Part shown: positions 19,119 through 28,334 of the stretch, piece by piece
How the letters are laid out: every line of letters begins with the position of its first letter
Position numbering within the stretch: the first letter of the stretch is position 1
Source of the DNA: Chitinophagaceae bacterium
GTDB lineage: Bacteria > Bacteroidota > Bacteroidia > Chitinophagales > Chitinophagaceae
DNA length: 64,000 nucleotides
Reading direction: 5' to 3'
NCBI GenBank assembly: GCA_024103425.1
Contig: JAGFIS010000041.1
Span: 62,001-126,000, forward strand
Program-made: the position numbers and the translations under genes
The notes under the pieces: model-generated
The model's input: the letters and a program-made list of their open reading frames with translations, nothing else
Told to the model about the DNA's origin: nothing
Database searches by the model: none

Positions 19119-20594
19119 ATGAGCAAAGAGATTACTTCGAGAGAGAAAGATTATTCACAATGGTATAACGACCTGGTGATAAAGGCCGGTCTTGCCGATT
19201 ACAGTGCTGTAAGAGGATGTATGATTATCAAGCCTTATGGTTACGCCCTTTGGGAGAATATGCAGCGCCAGCTCGACGCGATGTTTAAAGAAACAGGGCA
19301 CTCCAATGCCTATTTTCCGCTTTTTATTCCAAAAAGCTTTTTAAGCCGTGAGGCTGCGCACGTAGAGGGGTTCGCAAAAGAGTGCGCCGTGATTACGCAT
19401 TACCGACTGAAAAATGATCCCGACGGAGAAGGAATTATTGTAGATCCTGAGGCTAAGTTGGAAGAGGAACTGATCGTAAGGCCTACATCAGAGACTATCA
19501 TCTGGAATACCTACAAAAATTGGATTCAGAGCTACCGCGATTTGCCGTTGCTGATTAATCAATGGGCGAATGTAGTTCGCTGGGAGATGAGAACGAGATT
19601 ATTTCTTCGTACTACAGAGTTTCTCTGGCAGGAAGGGCATACAGCACATGCGTCAGCACAGGAAGCTGAAGAGGAAACCCGCAAGATGCTGAATGTGTAT
19701 GCATCATTTGCAGAAGACTGGATGGCATTGCCGGTTATCAAGGGAGTGAAATCAGAAAACGAAAGATTTGCAGGAGCAGTGGATACCTACACTATTGAGG
19801 CGCTGATGCAGGACGGGAAAGCGCTGCAGTCGGGTACGTCACACTTCCTCGGGCAAAATTTTGCGAAGGCCTTTGATGTGAAATTCAGCGATAAAGACAA
19901 CCAACTGGATTATGTGTGGGCTACAAGCTGGGGCGTGAGCACGAGGTTAATTGGTGCTTTGATTATGGCACACAGTGATGATGACGGACTTATACTGCCA
20001 CCTAAATTAGCTCCGCTTCAGGTAGTTATTGTACCGGTTTACAAGAGTGCAGAAGACAAAGAAAAGATCAATACCAAGGTTGCCGGGATTCAAGAGAACC
20101 TTAAAGCACTCGGCATTTCCAGTAAGTACGATGACGATGATAACAAACGCCCGGGATGGAAGTTTGCCGAGTATGAGATGAAGGGCGTGCCAGTGAGGAT
20201 TGCAATCGGCCCGCGCGATCTCGAGAATAATGCGGCAGAAGTGACTCGCAGGGATACAAAAGAAAAGGAGAGCATTTCACTCGATGGCATTGCAAACACC
20301 ATTAAAGTATTGTTAGACGATATTCAGCAGTCAATTTACAATAAGGCAAAAGCTTACCGTGATGATCATATTACGGAGGTAGGTAGCTGGGAAGAATTTG
20401 AAAAATTGCTGGATGGCAAAGGCGGATTCCTTTCTGCTCATTGGGATGGAACGGTAGAAACAGAGGAGAAGATTAAAGAGCTGACGAAAGCCACCATCCG
20501 TTGCATTCCGCTGAATCAGCCGGAAGAAGACGGCAAGTGTATCCTTACCGGGAAGCCGAGTAAAAAGCGGGTTTTATTTGCCAGGGCTTATTAA
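19119..20594 (+). CDS. proS: prolyl-tRNA synthetase, archaeal/eukaryotic-type short form
   Basis: Charges tRNA-Pro. The 491-residue protein lacks the INS editing domain of the long bacterial ProS and matches the short type. Class II motif 2 is in [20 protein letters not shown] (about residues 150-170), followed by the characteristic [19 protein letters not shown] and [10 protein letters not shown] are the substrate-binding and motif 3 region. The anticodon-binding domain follows (about 290-390), and a C-terminal extension ends in RVLFARAY, where the Tyr end is typical of the family. Cytosolic. Confidence 0.95.
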   Translation: MSKEITSREKDYSQWYNDLVIKAGLADYSAVRGCMIIKPYGYALWENMQRQLDAMFKETGHSNAYFPLFIPKSFLSREAAHVEGFAKECAVITHYRLKNDPDGEGIIVDPEAKLEEELIVRPTSETIIWNTYKNWIQSYRDLPLLINQWANVVRWEMRTRLFLRTTEFLWQEGHTAHASAQEAEEETRKMLNVYASFAEDWMALPVIKGVKSENERFAGAVDTYTIEALMQDGKALQSGTSHFLGQNFAKAFDVKFSDKDNQLDYVWATSWGVSTRLIGALIMAHSDDDGLILPPKLAPLQVVIVPVYKSAEDKEKINTKVAGIQENLKALGISSKYDDDDNKRPGWKFAEYEMKGVPVRIAIGPRDLENNAAEVTRRDTKEKESISLDGIANTIKVLLDDIQQSIYNKAKAYRDDHITEVGSWEEFEKLLDGKGGFLSAHWDGTVETEEKIKELTKATIRCIPLNQPEEDGKCILTGKPSKKRVLFARAY

Positions 20595-20615
20595 AAAATT
20601 TTCTTTAAAACAGAA

Positions 20616-20646
20616 TTTGCGTTATAAAGGATAAGCGATACTTTCG
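20616..20646 (+). promoter_or_regulatory. predicted promoter of the DUF5362-like gene
   Basis: TTTG at 20616-20619 is followed after exactly 19 bases by TACTTTCG (20639-20646), one mismatch from TAnnTTTG. This is the Bacteroidota -33/-7 arrangement. The ATG follows at 20703. Confidence 0.5.
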
Positions 20647-20702
20647 TATGGCTTATGAGCTTGTGGTTCGTCGCTAAATTTTCATAATCATAAATTTTAA
20701 AT

Positions 20703-21149
20703 ATGGCATCTGATCTGATATCAAACGACCTTGAAATATCACCTTCAATAGAAGGCTATTTGGCAGAAACAGCAAAGTGGGGAAAATTCCTTGCCATTGT
20801 TGGTTTTGTGCTGACAGGTATATTTATTATCCTCGCTTTTACTTTTACTGCATTCCTTAGCAGTACAATGAGGGATGTTTACGGTGCCGATTTAGTTGGA
20901 CCGTTAGGAAGCGGAGGAATGATGATTAACTTCTTCATTATGGCTGCGGTAATATTTTTTCCTTCCATGTTCTTGCTGCGATTTGCAAACAGAATGAAAG
21001 AGGCCATCAACGATGTTAACCAAGGGGCTTTAGAAAACTCATTTGAAAATCTGAAGTCTCTTTTTAAGTTTTACGGAATCATTACGCTGATTGTTCTGGG
21101 TATTTATGCACTTGCATTTGTGTTTATTTTTCTGGCGCTTCTCTTTTAA
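20703..21149 (+). CDS. small membrane protein, DUF5362-like
   Basis: A 148-residue protein with three clear membrane segments (about 30-52, 75-97 and 122-147) and an amphipathic loop (RMKEAINDVNQGALENSFENLKSL) between the last two. The loop and the final hydrophobic helix resemble the uncharacterised DUF5362 family. No function is known. It has its own predicted promoter at 20616-20646 and stands alone between proS and a small lipoprotein gene. Confidence 0.7.
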   Translation: MASDLISNDLEISPSIEGYLAETAKWGKFLAIVGFVLTGIFIILAFTFTAFLSSTMRDVYGADLVGPLGSGGMMINFFIMAAVIFFPSMFLLRFANRMKEAINDVNQGALENSFENLKSLFKFYGIITLIVLGIYALAFVFIFLALLF

Positions 21150-21225
21150 CGAAAAGATTGCATTTGGTTAAATGTCAGGGATACGCGTGGCATAATTTTT
21201 GGCTTTTTAAGAGTAAACTCCCCTT

Positions 21226-21627
21226 ATGTTCCGCAAATCCGTGTTTTGTCTTTTCTTCACAGTTTTTCTAATCGTATCCTGCTCTCCTAAGGTGAGTCCT
21301 TCAGGAAGTGCGCGCATTATTTATACACCTGAGAAACAGACAACCACTACAGTTATAAAAGAAAAACAGACTGACGAAATACCTGCAGCCAAAGAACCGG
21401 AAGAAGTGATTTCCACTGCAAAAACGAACCTTGCAGTCAAACCAAAGACACCTGCTCCAAAATCCATTTATGTAAATGATCTTGCTGCAAAGCAAAGTAT
21501 AGATGGACGTTTGTATTATGATGTTGACGGTAACCGCTACTGGAAGAATTACAAAGATGGGAAGTATTATCTGTTTAATAAGTCCATGTATAATAATCCG
21601 GACTTTAAGCCAACGGTTAGACAGTGA
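21226..21627 (+). CDS. small hypothetical lipoprotein
   Basis: A 133-residue product with a lipoprotein signal (MFRKSVFCLFFTVFLIVSC, lipobox IVSC). The middle (about 35-85) is rich in Lys, Thr, Pro and Glu and likely unstructured. The C-terminal 45 residues (SIDGRLYYDVDGNRYWKNYKDGKYYLF) look folded and aromatic. I do not recognise a family. It is the last gene before a non-coding stretch and the WG/MORN array. Confidence 0.65.
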   Translation: MFRKSVFCLFFTVFLIVSCSPKVSPSGSARIIYTPEKQTTTTVIKEKQTDEIPAAKEPEEVISTAKTNLAVKPKTPAPKSIYVNDLAAKQSIDGRLYYDVDGNRYWKNYKDGKYYLFNKSMYNNPDFKPTVRQ

Positions 21628-22042
21628 TGAATTATGAATTATGACCGATGACAAGTGCCGTTAGGCGGTTTATTTGTTTGTGGTTTAAGCGTTTAATGTT
21701 CAAACTTCAAACCGCGAAACACTCTCGACTTGGCCGAGACGAACTACAAACCTAGAACTTACCGGCGAAAGTGATGAGTAATGAATTTTCAATTTTGAAT
21801 CTTCAATCTTCTGTCAATGCAGCAATGAAACGCAGCATCCCCACCACAGCGGTCGACACTGCGGAGAAGAAAGAGTAACCTTTTGGATGCCTGGTTATTA
21901 AAAGCACCTGTAGCGTCCGGATTTAAGTTGACTTATCGACTTACCCGAAATCAACCTGCTTCAGGACTATACAACAACCGTAAAAAATACTGCATTTGCA
22001 CTATTGACATCCTCCCCAAAAAAACGTTATTTGGATGTAAAT
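21628..22042. other. non-coding stretch upstream of the WG/MORN array
   Basis: About 415 bases between the small lipoprotein gene and the first gene of the array. No ORF with coding character, tRNA shape or clear terminator is visible. Short AT-rich near-repeats occur at both ends (GATGAATTATGAATTATGAC near 21626, AATGAATTTTCAATTTTGAA near 21780). It must hold the promoter of the array if that is one operon, but I could not find a convincing TTTG/TAnnTTTG pair. Confidence 0.5.
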
Positions 22043-22981
22043 ATGGGCAATATATACACCTACAGAAAATCCGCACTCGAAAAGCCCCAAAGCTGGGAGC
22101 TTTCTGATCAGGGTATTAGCTGCCGCCAGGAAAAGGGAACCAATATTCAAATTTCTTATCCCGAAATAGAAAGTTTACGGTTGTTTTATCACCCGAATAA
22201 CCGGTATCGGCTCAATAATTATTGCTGTAAAATAACCTTGAAAAACCAGGCCACTTACAATATTTATTCCTGCACTTACAAAGGCATAGCTGACTTTGGC
22301 AATCAGGCCGAAACCTATATTCCCTTTGTTAAAGAACTGGTGCAAAGGACAAAGGCGGCTAATCCCGATTGTGAAATCCAGACAGGCCATACCCCTTTAA
22401 CTTATTACGGCAATATCGTGTTTGTAATCGTTGCCATATTGGCTGTTTTTTTGATTTTTTCTGTGTTTCCGGACGGATACAAAAATGGTTTTGTCGTGGT
22501 AAAACTGATCGTCATCGGTTTTCTGGGAATTTATCTGGCAAAATCCATCAGGGTAAACAAACCCAGGCTGATTTTCGGAACTGAAATCCCAAATAATGTT
22601 TTGCCTCAAATACCGGGAACAGACCACACAGACAAAGAAACCCAGTCCATAAACACAGAATTGAAAAATGTTCATCACATAAATACCACCAAAATCAAAA
22701 GCACAAATAGAAAATTAAAATTAAAAATAAAAATAACCAAAAACGATCTGCTGTTTACACTCGCCACCTTCTTTGCACTCTGGTTCTCAGCAGTAGGAAT
22801 AATATGGTTCTATGGGGTTGCACTTTTTTGTGCTTACCCGTTTGGAATCATCTCATTTTTGATTTGGAGAAATATCCGAAAAGACGGAAAAAAAAGAAAC
22901 ATCGCCATTCCGATCATCCTGATTATCGGATTACTTAGCTCGTTAGGCTTTCTGGCTTACATATTAATTAGTGAAAGTTAA
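22043..22981 (+). CDS. multi-pass membrane protein with PH-like N-terminal domain, first gene of the array
   Basis: I start at MGNIYTYRKS (22043; the frame is open from 22004), 312 residues. About 120 soluble N-terminal residues (SWELSDQGISCRQEKGTNIQ, then IESLRLFYHPNN) resemble a bacterial PH-like fold. Two membrane segments follow (about 125-148 and 153-172), then a polar Lys/Asn-rich linker, then two or three more near the C-terminus. It lies 12 bases before the first WG-repeat gene. Its topology would let it connect the inner membrane to the exported WG/MORN proteins, but that is inference; no homologue of known function is recognised. Confidence 0.7.
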   Translation: MGNIYTYRKSALEKPQSWELSDQGISCRQEKGTNIQISYPEIESLRLFYHPNNRYRLNNYCCKITLKNQATYNIYSCTYKGIADFGNQAETYIPFVKELVQRTKAANPDCEIQTGHTPLTYYGNIVFVIVAILAVFLIFSVFPDGYKNGFVVVKLIVIGFLGIYLAKSIRVNKPRLIFGTEIPNNVLPQIPGTDHTDKETQSINTELKNVHHINTTKIKSTNRKLKLKIKITKNDLLFTLATFFALWFSAVGIIWFYGVALFCAYPFGIISFLIWRNIRKDGKKRNIAIPIILIIGLLSSLGFLAYILISES

Positions 22982-22993
22982 ATCTAAGATATC

Positions 22994-23839
22994 ATGAAAG
23001 CCAAAACATTCTTTGCCATTTGCCTGATGTTGTTCACGGCAACAGCATTACAGGCACAGCAATTAAAATCATTTAGGGATTCCAATGGTAAGTTCGGCTA
23101 CAAAGACAGCACGGGCGCAATCATAATAGCCCCCAGGTACGATAAGGCTTTTGAATTTTCTGACGGATTGGCAAGTATAAGGCAAAATGGTAAATGGGGT
23201 ATAATAGATATGAGCGGTGCTGAAATAGTACAACCAAAATACAGTTACGCAGGGGCTTTCCACAATGGTATTGCTTGCATTAATATGGGCGCCAAAGTAG
23301 ATGGATATGGCAATGTGCACGGTGGTAAATGGGGGCTGATAGATAAAACGGGAAAAGAAATTATTTCACCAAAATACGATAAGGCTTACCAGCATTTCAC
23401 CGGAGATTACACCATAACAGGTCTCAATGGCAAATATGGAATTTTAGACAATAGAGGGAAAGAGATTATTTCACCAAAATATGATATGATTCCCAATCCC
23501 GAGGAACTCATTCCCGGTCCTCTACAAGAAGTTTGGCTTAACAACAAAGCCGGATTCGTAGAACTGTCCACAGGAAAGGAAACAGTCCCTTTAATATACG
23601 ATGATGTAGTTCCTTTCTCAGAAGATCTGGCTGCAGTCAATATAGACGGTGTGGCACAAAACTTCAGGGTGCTTGGTGGTAAATGGGGAATTGTGGATAA
23701 ATCCGGAAATGTAGTAATACCTATTATTTATGAAATACCGGGTATTTCTGTTGCACTCCGGTTCAAAAACGGGAAAGTCTTAGTACATAAAGATGGCCTG
23801 GATTTTTGTATTGACAAAACCGGCAAAGAAATAAAATAA
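22994..23839 (+). CDS. secreted WG-repeat protein 1
   Basis: A 281-residue protein with a signal peptide ending ALQAQ. About six WG-type repeats follow (KFGYKDSTG, KWGIIDMSG, KWGLIDKTG, KYGILDNRG, KAGFVELSTG, KWGIVDKSG), each continuing into an IxxPxYD strand and a F-S/H-x-G-L-A segment. It ends with the cap CIDKTGKEIK shared by most genes of the array. Its signal peptide (MKAKTFFAICLMLF) is unlike the others, and its repeats are the most divergent apart from the next gene. The WG repeat is a beta-rich module with no assigned biochemical role. Confidence 0.85.
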   Translation: MKAKTFFAICLMLFTATALQAQQLKSFRDSNGKFGYKDSTGAIIIAPRYDKAFEFSDGLASIRQNGKWGIIDMSGAEIVQPKYSYAGAFHNGIACINMGAKVDGYGNVHGGKWGLIDKTGKEIISPKYDKAYQHFTGDYTITGLNGKYGILDNRGKEIISPKYDMIPNPEELIPGPLQEVWLNNKAGFVELSTGKETVPLIYDDVVPFSEDLAAVNIDGVAQNFRVLGGKWGIVDKSGNVVIPIIYEIPGISVALRFKNGKVLVHKDGLDFCIDKTGKEIK

Positions 23840-23860
23840 TTAATCCTTCAAAAGTCAAAA

Positions 23861-26215
23861 ATGATGAAACCAATCATTTTATCCTTCCTGCTGATAGCAG
23901 GGGTTACAGCGCAGGCACAAGTAAAAATTTCCGTTGGCCCTACTAGACCCGATGGTTTTGCAATTGTAACAAAAAAAGAAGTGACCCAATGGTCAACAAC
24001 TACCAAAACCTATGGCCTGCTCCATGTTGCTACAAAAGATACGGTATTGCCCTGCGATTACCAGAATATGTTTTATACAAATGATGCCGGTCTGTATATT
24101 ACCCAAAAGTCCTACGACAAAAATGGTTTATACTCAGCCCCGGACAGAAAGTTTTTACTACCCCCGGAATATACTACCATTGAATCGCAGTACGGCTACA
24201 AGGGGCTGTACCGGGTAAGAAAACCTGATGCATCCAACAATGACAAATGGGGCTATGCAAATATCAAAGGAGAATTTGTAATTCCTTTGCAATATGCTTA
24301 TCTGGGCGATTTAAACCAGGGTTTGATATGCTTCAGCAATGATAATAAAAAGTACGGTTTCATCAACCTGCAAAACGAGGTAGTATTGCCGGCACAATAT
24401 GCCTATGCAACATCTTTCTACAACGGGTTGGCGGTTGTTGCTTTAGAAAAAGGGGGCAAATACGGTGCAGTTAACAAAAAGGGCAAAACAGTTATTCCCT
24501 ATGCCTATGACGGCCTGAGCGGCTTCTATAAAAACTACGCATCCGTTTACAAAGTAGATAACAAAACCGGTTCAAAACTGTACGGTGCTATAGATCCTAA
24601 GAATAAGCTGGTATTGCCGATGCAATATGATAATGTTATACCCGAAGGACAGGGCCTGTTTACCGTACAAAAAAATATTAATTATGGCATAATGGATAGT
24701 ACGGGCACAACTGTAATGCCTATAGAAATGCCTGTACAACCGAAGTATGCTGATGGCGTTATTATTGTCTCTGCAAAAGATAAACGGCAAGGCATAATAG
24801 ATAATAAAGGCAAATGGATTGTAAAACCGGAGTATGATTACATTTCATCTGCACGACATCAGAAAGACCTTTTCTATGGACAACTGCCCGGTAAAACCAT
24901 CCGTGTATTAGATAGAACGGGGAAAACGGTGATAGAAAGAAAGAATGTACAAACTCAAATAATCGGAAAAACAAAAATTCTATTTGTGGGAACAGATAAG
25001 GCTGAAGTGTTTGACCTGCAAGGTAAGTTGCTCAAAACTTTTGCGCAGGTAACTATAAATCCGTTTATTACAACATTCACAGACAAAGAAGATTCATTAA
25101 TTATAGGCTATGGCAGCACAATACAGCACATCAATCTCATTACAGGTGAAAAACAAATGCTGGATGTAACACGGGCAGACAATATTACTGACGATGGTAT
25201 TTTTTTAGCTCAGAACAGCAAAGGTTATTTTTTCTATGATTATACAGGCAAACAGCTTAACGATTCGGCCTATGCAGTAGCAACAAGATTTTCCGATGGC
25301 AGGGCTGTAATTCAAAAAAAGAAAAATGAGGCACCGGCATTGATAAACCGTAATTTCCAAATAGTAAAAAAAGCGGATTATTTACAATATTATTCCGGAT
25401 ACTTTTCCGAAGGAATTGCACGTATAAAAAGTCCCATATTTGGCTATCCTTCCCTGTTTGACATTTCATATATTGATAAACAAGGCAAAGAACTTTTTAA
25501 AATAGAAAGGTTAGAAGGTGCCGGAGATTGTATTGGAGGGGTAATTCGTATGAAAGTGGTGGGGGAATATTGTTTTGTCAAACCTAATGGTGAATATATT
25601 GATATTGGAGGTAAATATGTTTCAGGCTTTGATGATGCCGGTGATTTTTCAGAGGGATTGGCGAGAGCAAAGTATCTAAAATGGGGATATGTAGATACTG
25701 CCATGAAAAAGGTAATTGACTATCTCTACGATGATGTTACCGATTTTTCAAAAGGTGCGGCATTGGTGAGACAAAACAACCAATTGTTCTTAATAGACAA
25801 ACAAGGAAACCGTATAGACCAGAACAATTATCAAGGATACAACGGCAGCAAAGACGGCTATTTTGCAGTAAAGAAAAACGGAAAGTTTGGCATTATAGAC
25901 AATAAGGGAAAACAGGTAATTCCTTTTGAGTACGATATATGTATTCCACCATCGGAAGGATTGGCGTTTGTGAAAAAAAACGGCAAAGTGGGTGCCGTAA
26001 ATTTTAGCAATAAAACCGTTGTACCGTTTGAATATGACAATGCAGATGTTTTTAAAAACGGATATGCAAGGGTAATAAAGGCGGGAAAATACGGCCTTGT
26101 AGATAAAACCGGCAAGCTGGTATTGCCCCCGGAATATAAAGGCATATCAGATGTGTATAAAGGGAATGTGGTTACAGAAACGGCAGATGGCACCAGGACC
26201 GTATCGTTGAAATAG
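23861..26215 (+). CDS. large secreted WG-repeat protein 2
   Basis: At 784 residues this is the longest member. The signal peptide MMKPIILSFLLIAGVTAQAQ is of the array type (a second in-frame ATG follows the first directly). Roughly a dozen degenerate WG repeats are spread through the protein (KWGYANIKGE, KYGFINLQNE, KYGAVNKKGK, RQGIIDNKGK, KWGYVDTAMK, KFGIIDNKGK, KVGAVNFSNK, KYGLVDKTGK). A central stretch (about 330-470) has weak repeat character. It lacks the DKTGKEIK cap and ends in TVSLK. It is more diverged than the later genes, which suggests an older copy. Exported; function unknown. Confidence 0.85.
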   Translation: MMKPIILSFLLIAGVTAQAQVKISVGPTRPDGFAIVTKKEVTQWSTTTKTYGLLHVATKDTVLPCDYQNMFYTNDAGLYITQKSYDKNGLYSAPDRKFLLPPEYTTIESQYGYKGLYRVRKPDASNNDKWGYANIKGEFVIPLQYAYLGDLNQGLICFSNDNKKYGFINLQNEVVLPAQYAYATSFYNGLAVVALEKGGKYGAVNKKGKTVIPYAYDGLSGFYKNYASVYKVDNKTGSKLYGAIDPKNKLVLPMQYDNVIPEGQGLFTVQKNINYGIMDSTGTTVMPIEMPVQPKYADGVIIVSAKDKRQGIIDNKGKWIVKPEYDYISSARHQKDLFYGQLPGKTIRVLDRTGKTVIERKNVQTQIIGKTKILFVGTDKAEVFDLQGKLLKTFAQVTINPFITTFTDKEDSLIIGYGSTIQHINLITGEKQMLDVTRADNITDDGIFLAQNSKGYFFYDYTGKQLNDSAYAVATRFSDGRAVIQKKKNEAPALINRNFQIVKKADYLQYYSGYFSEGIARIKSPIFGYPSLFDISYIDKQGKELFKIERLEGAGDCIGGVIRMKVVGEYCFVKPNGEYIDIGGKYVSGFDDAGDFSEGLARAKYLKWGYVDTAMKKVIDYLYDDVTDFSKGAALVRQNNQLFLIDKQGNRIDQNNYQGYNGSKDGYFAVKKNGKFGIIDNKGKQVIPFEYDICIPPSEGLAFVKKNGKVGAVNFSNKTVVPFEYDNADVFKNGYARVIKAGKYGLVDKTGKLVLPPEYKGISDVYKGNVVTETADGTRTVSLK

Positions 26216-26265
26216 TAAAAGCAAACAGAAAAAATAGAATAATCAATCATGCAAAAATCAAAACT

Positions 26266-27498
26266 ATGAAACAACTCATTTTATACTTGCTGCTGATAGC
26301 TGGGTTTACAGCACAGGCTCAAGAAGTAAAAACAATTACATCCCCTACCGGAGATATCTATGAGGGTCAGGTAAACGCACAGGGCATTCCCCATGGCAAA
26401 GGCAAAGGAATATTTAAGAATAGCCATACGATATATGAAGGAGATTGGGAAAACGGCAATCCGAATGGTAAAGGAAGGTTGGTGCTATGGAGACTGATTG
26501 ACGGAAAAGCAGACACCACAGAGCGATATGTAGGTGATATTGTAAATGGAATAATAACAGGTAACGGCACTTTTACCATGGTGGGCAAATGGGAATATAC
26601 CGGTGGATTTTCAGAAGGAAAATTTAATGGAAAGGGAAAGAAAACCTACATCAATAAACAATTTATTGGGGGCGAATGGAAGAATGGAGAACTTGTTTCC
26701 GGCACATATACCGTAACTTCCTTACTTCCATTTAAAATTTCGGAATGGGATAGTAAAAGAAGAAGTACAATTGATAAATATGGATACAAAACAGAAGATG
26801 GCGATGTGGTTATACAAGCGAAATATATTGGCGCTGAAAAGTTTTCAGAAGGCATGGCTGCCGTGCGCACCAGTGTTCTCAGTAAAGACTATTCTCAGGA
26901 TTGGGGTTATATAGATATTCAGGGCAATGTAAAAATTGATTTTAAATACATAACAGCCTATCCATTCTCGGAGGGATTGGCAGCAGTAGGCACTTGGGAT
27001 AATGAAAACAGAATTACCATTTATAGCTATATAGACAAAACCGGCAAACCAGCCTTTACGGAAGAATATGAATTTGCTAACGACTTTTCCGAAGGCTTGG
27101 CTGCTGTGGTTAAAGACAATAAATATGGTTATATTGATAGAAAAGGGAAAGTAATTATTCCGTTTAAATATCGGTATGCGAATGACTTTAAGGGAGATCG
27201 AGCTATTGTAGAAAGCGATAATTTAAAAAAAGGCCTGATAGATAGAAAAGGCAACCTGCTTGTTCCGTGTGAGTACGAATCTATTGATGATTTTAAAGAA
27301 GGACTGGCTATCGTTAGAAAAGGAAAACTTCTTGAAGGAAATGAAAAATACGGCTATATAGACAAAACCGGAAAGTTAGTCATTCCCGTTATTTACGAAA
27401 GTGCCTTTGATTTTAAAAACGGCAAAGCACAGGTAGCGTTAGACGGTCGCAGTTTTTATATTGACAAAACCGGCAAAGAGATAAAAGAAGAAAATTAA
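26266..27498 (+). CDS. secreted MORN plus WG-repeat protein 3
   Basis: A 410-residue protein: array-type signal peptide (MKQLILYLLLIAGFTAQAQ), then about 140 residues of MORN-like repeats (IYEGQV, IYEGDWENGNPNGKGR, YVGDIVNG, YTGGFSEGKFNGKGK), then six or so WG repeats from about residue 165 (KYGYKTEDG, DWGYIDIQG, KYGYIDRKGK, KKGLIDRKGN, KYGYIDKTGK) and the cap FYIDKTGKEIK with four extra residues. MORN repeats are beta-hairpin units best known from eukaryotic scaffold proteins; here they are exported. The MORN half is closely copied in the next, broken gene. Confidence 0.85.
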   Translation: MKQLILYLLLIAGFTAQAQEVKTITSPTGDIYEGQVNAQGIPHGKGKGIFKNSHTIYEGDWENGNPNGKGRLVLWRLIDGKADTTERYVGDIVNGIITGNGTFTMVGKWEYTGGFSEGKFNGKGKKTYINKQFIGGEWKNGELVSGTYTVTSLLPFKISEWDSKRRSTIDKYGYKTEDGDVVIQAKYIGAEKFSEGMAAVRTSVLSKDYSQDWGYIDIQGNVKIDFKYITAYPFSEGLAAVGTWDNENRITIYSYIDKTGKPAFTEEYEFANDFSEGLAAVVKDNKYGYIDRKGKVIIPFKYRYANDFKGDRAIVESDNLKKGLIDRKGNLLVPCEYESIDDFKEGLAIVRKGKLLEGNEKYGYIDKTGKLVIPVIYESAFDFKNGKAQVALDGRSFYIDKTGKEIKEEN

Positions 27499-27512
27499 TT
27501 TTTAAACAGAAT

Positions 27513-28311
27513 ATGATGAAACAACTCATCTTTTGCTGTTTGCTTTTGACCGCCATCACCACGAAAGCACAGGAATTGAAAACAATCAATTTCCCTAACG
27601 GGGATACCTATGAGGGACAGGTGAATACCCAGGGTATTCCTCATGGCAAAGGCAAAGGAATTTTTTTAAACAGGCATGTATTATTTGAAGGCGACTGGCA
27701 AAACGGTAAACCAAATGGCAAAGGAAGGTTCGTGGAATGGAAAATAACAACAGGACTTAAAGCGGATACTACGATCAGGTACCAGGGTGAAGTAGCAAAT
27801 GGTAAAATAACAGGTACCGGCACTTATAACAAGATTGGCGAATGGGAATACACAGGTGGTTTATTGGAAGGAAGATTTAACGGCAAAGGCAAAGTTGTTT
27901 TTACAAATGGCGAAATGCAAGACGGCGAGTGGGAAAATGGTAAATTAAAAAGTGGTCTTTCTACCGTAAAACTGCATCTGTTTCGTACTGCTGTTTCTGA
28001 TGACGTCAGAGGTTACATCGACAGGTACGGCTTTTACGATGTACTCGGCAATCGTATATCACCTAAATATGATGATGCCAGGGAGTTCTCAGAACTCAGA
28101 AGGATTGGCTGCAGTTGCTGTTGATAAATATGTCGGTGGCGGCAGGGCAAATAAGAGGTATGATAGACAATGGGGTTTTATAGACAGTACAGGGTTTTAT
28201 GTAGTAAAACCGCAATATAGCTCTGCCGATAGTTTTAAAAACGGCAAAGCCAAAGTAACACTCAACGGAAGAGAATTTTATATTGACAAAACCGGCAAAG
28301 AAATTAAATAA
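27513..28311 (+). pseudogene. MORN plus WG-repeat gene 4, frameshifted by a 7-base duplication
   Basis: Signal peptide and MORN repeats (TYEGQVNTQGIPHGKGKG, LFEGDWQNGKPNGKGR) run in frame from 27513 and closely match gene 3. The frame then enters a WG repeat (YDDAREFSE) and terminates at 28124 with an untypical tail. Removing one copy of the tandem CTCAGAA at 28088-28101 restores EFSEGLAAVAVDKYVGG and joins the frame that ends at 28311 with FYIDKTGKEIK. The repaired product would be 263 residues. As written the gene makes a 203-residue protein without most of its WG part. It may be a pseudogene, a reversible switch or a sequencing error. Confidence 0.85.
28088..28101 (+). repeat. 7-base tandem duplication (CTCAGAA twice) causing a frameshift
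   Basis: CTCAGAA at 28088-28094 is repeated directly at 28095-28101. In other array genes the matching position has one copy (TTTTCTGAAGG or TTCTCAGAAGG type). Loss of one copy restores the reading frame exactly. Confidence 0.9.
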
Positions 28312-28334
28312 CTGATCACCAAAAAATAAAACTT

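Noticed and set aside
21883..22107. 74-codon ORF before the array
   Set aside because: Starts at a non-ATG codon, overlaps the membrane-protein gene in another frame and has no domain; treated as chance.
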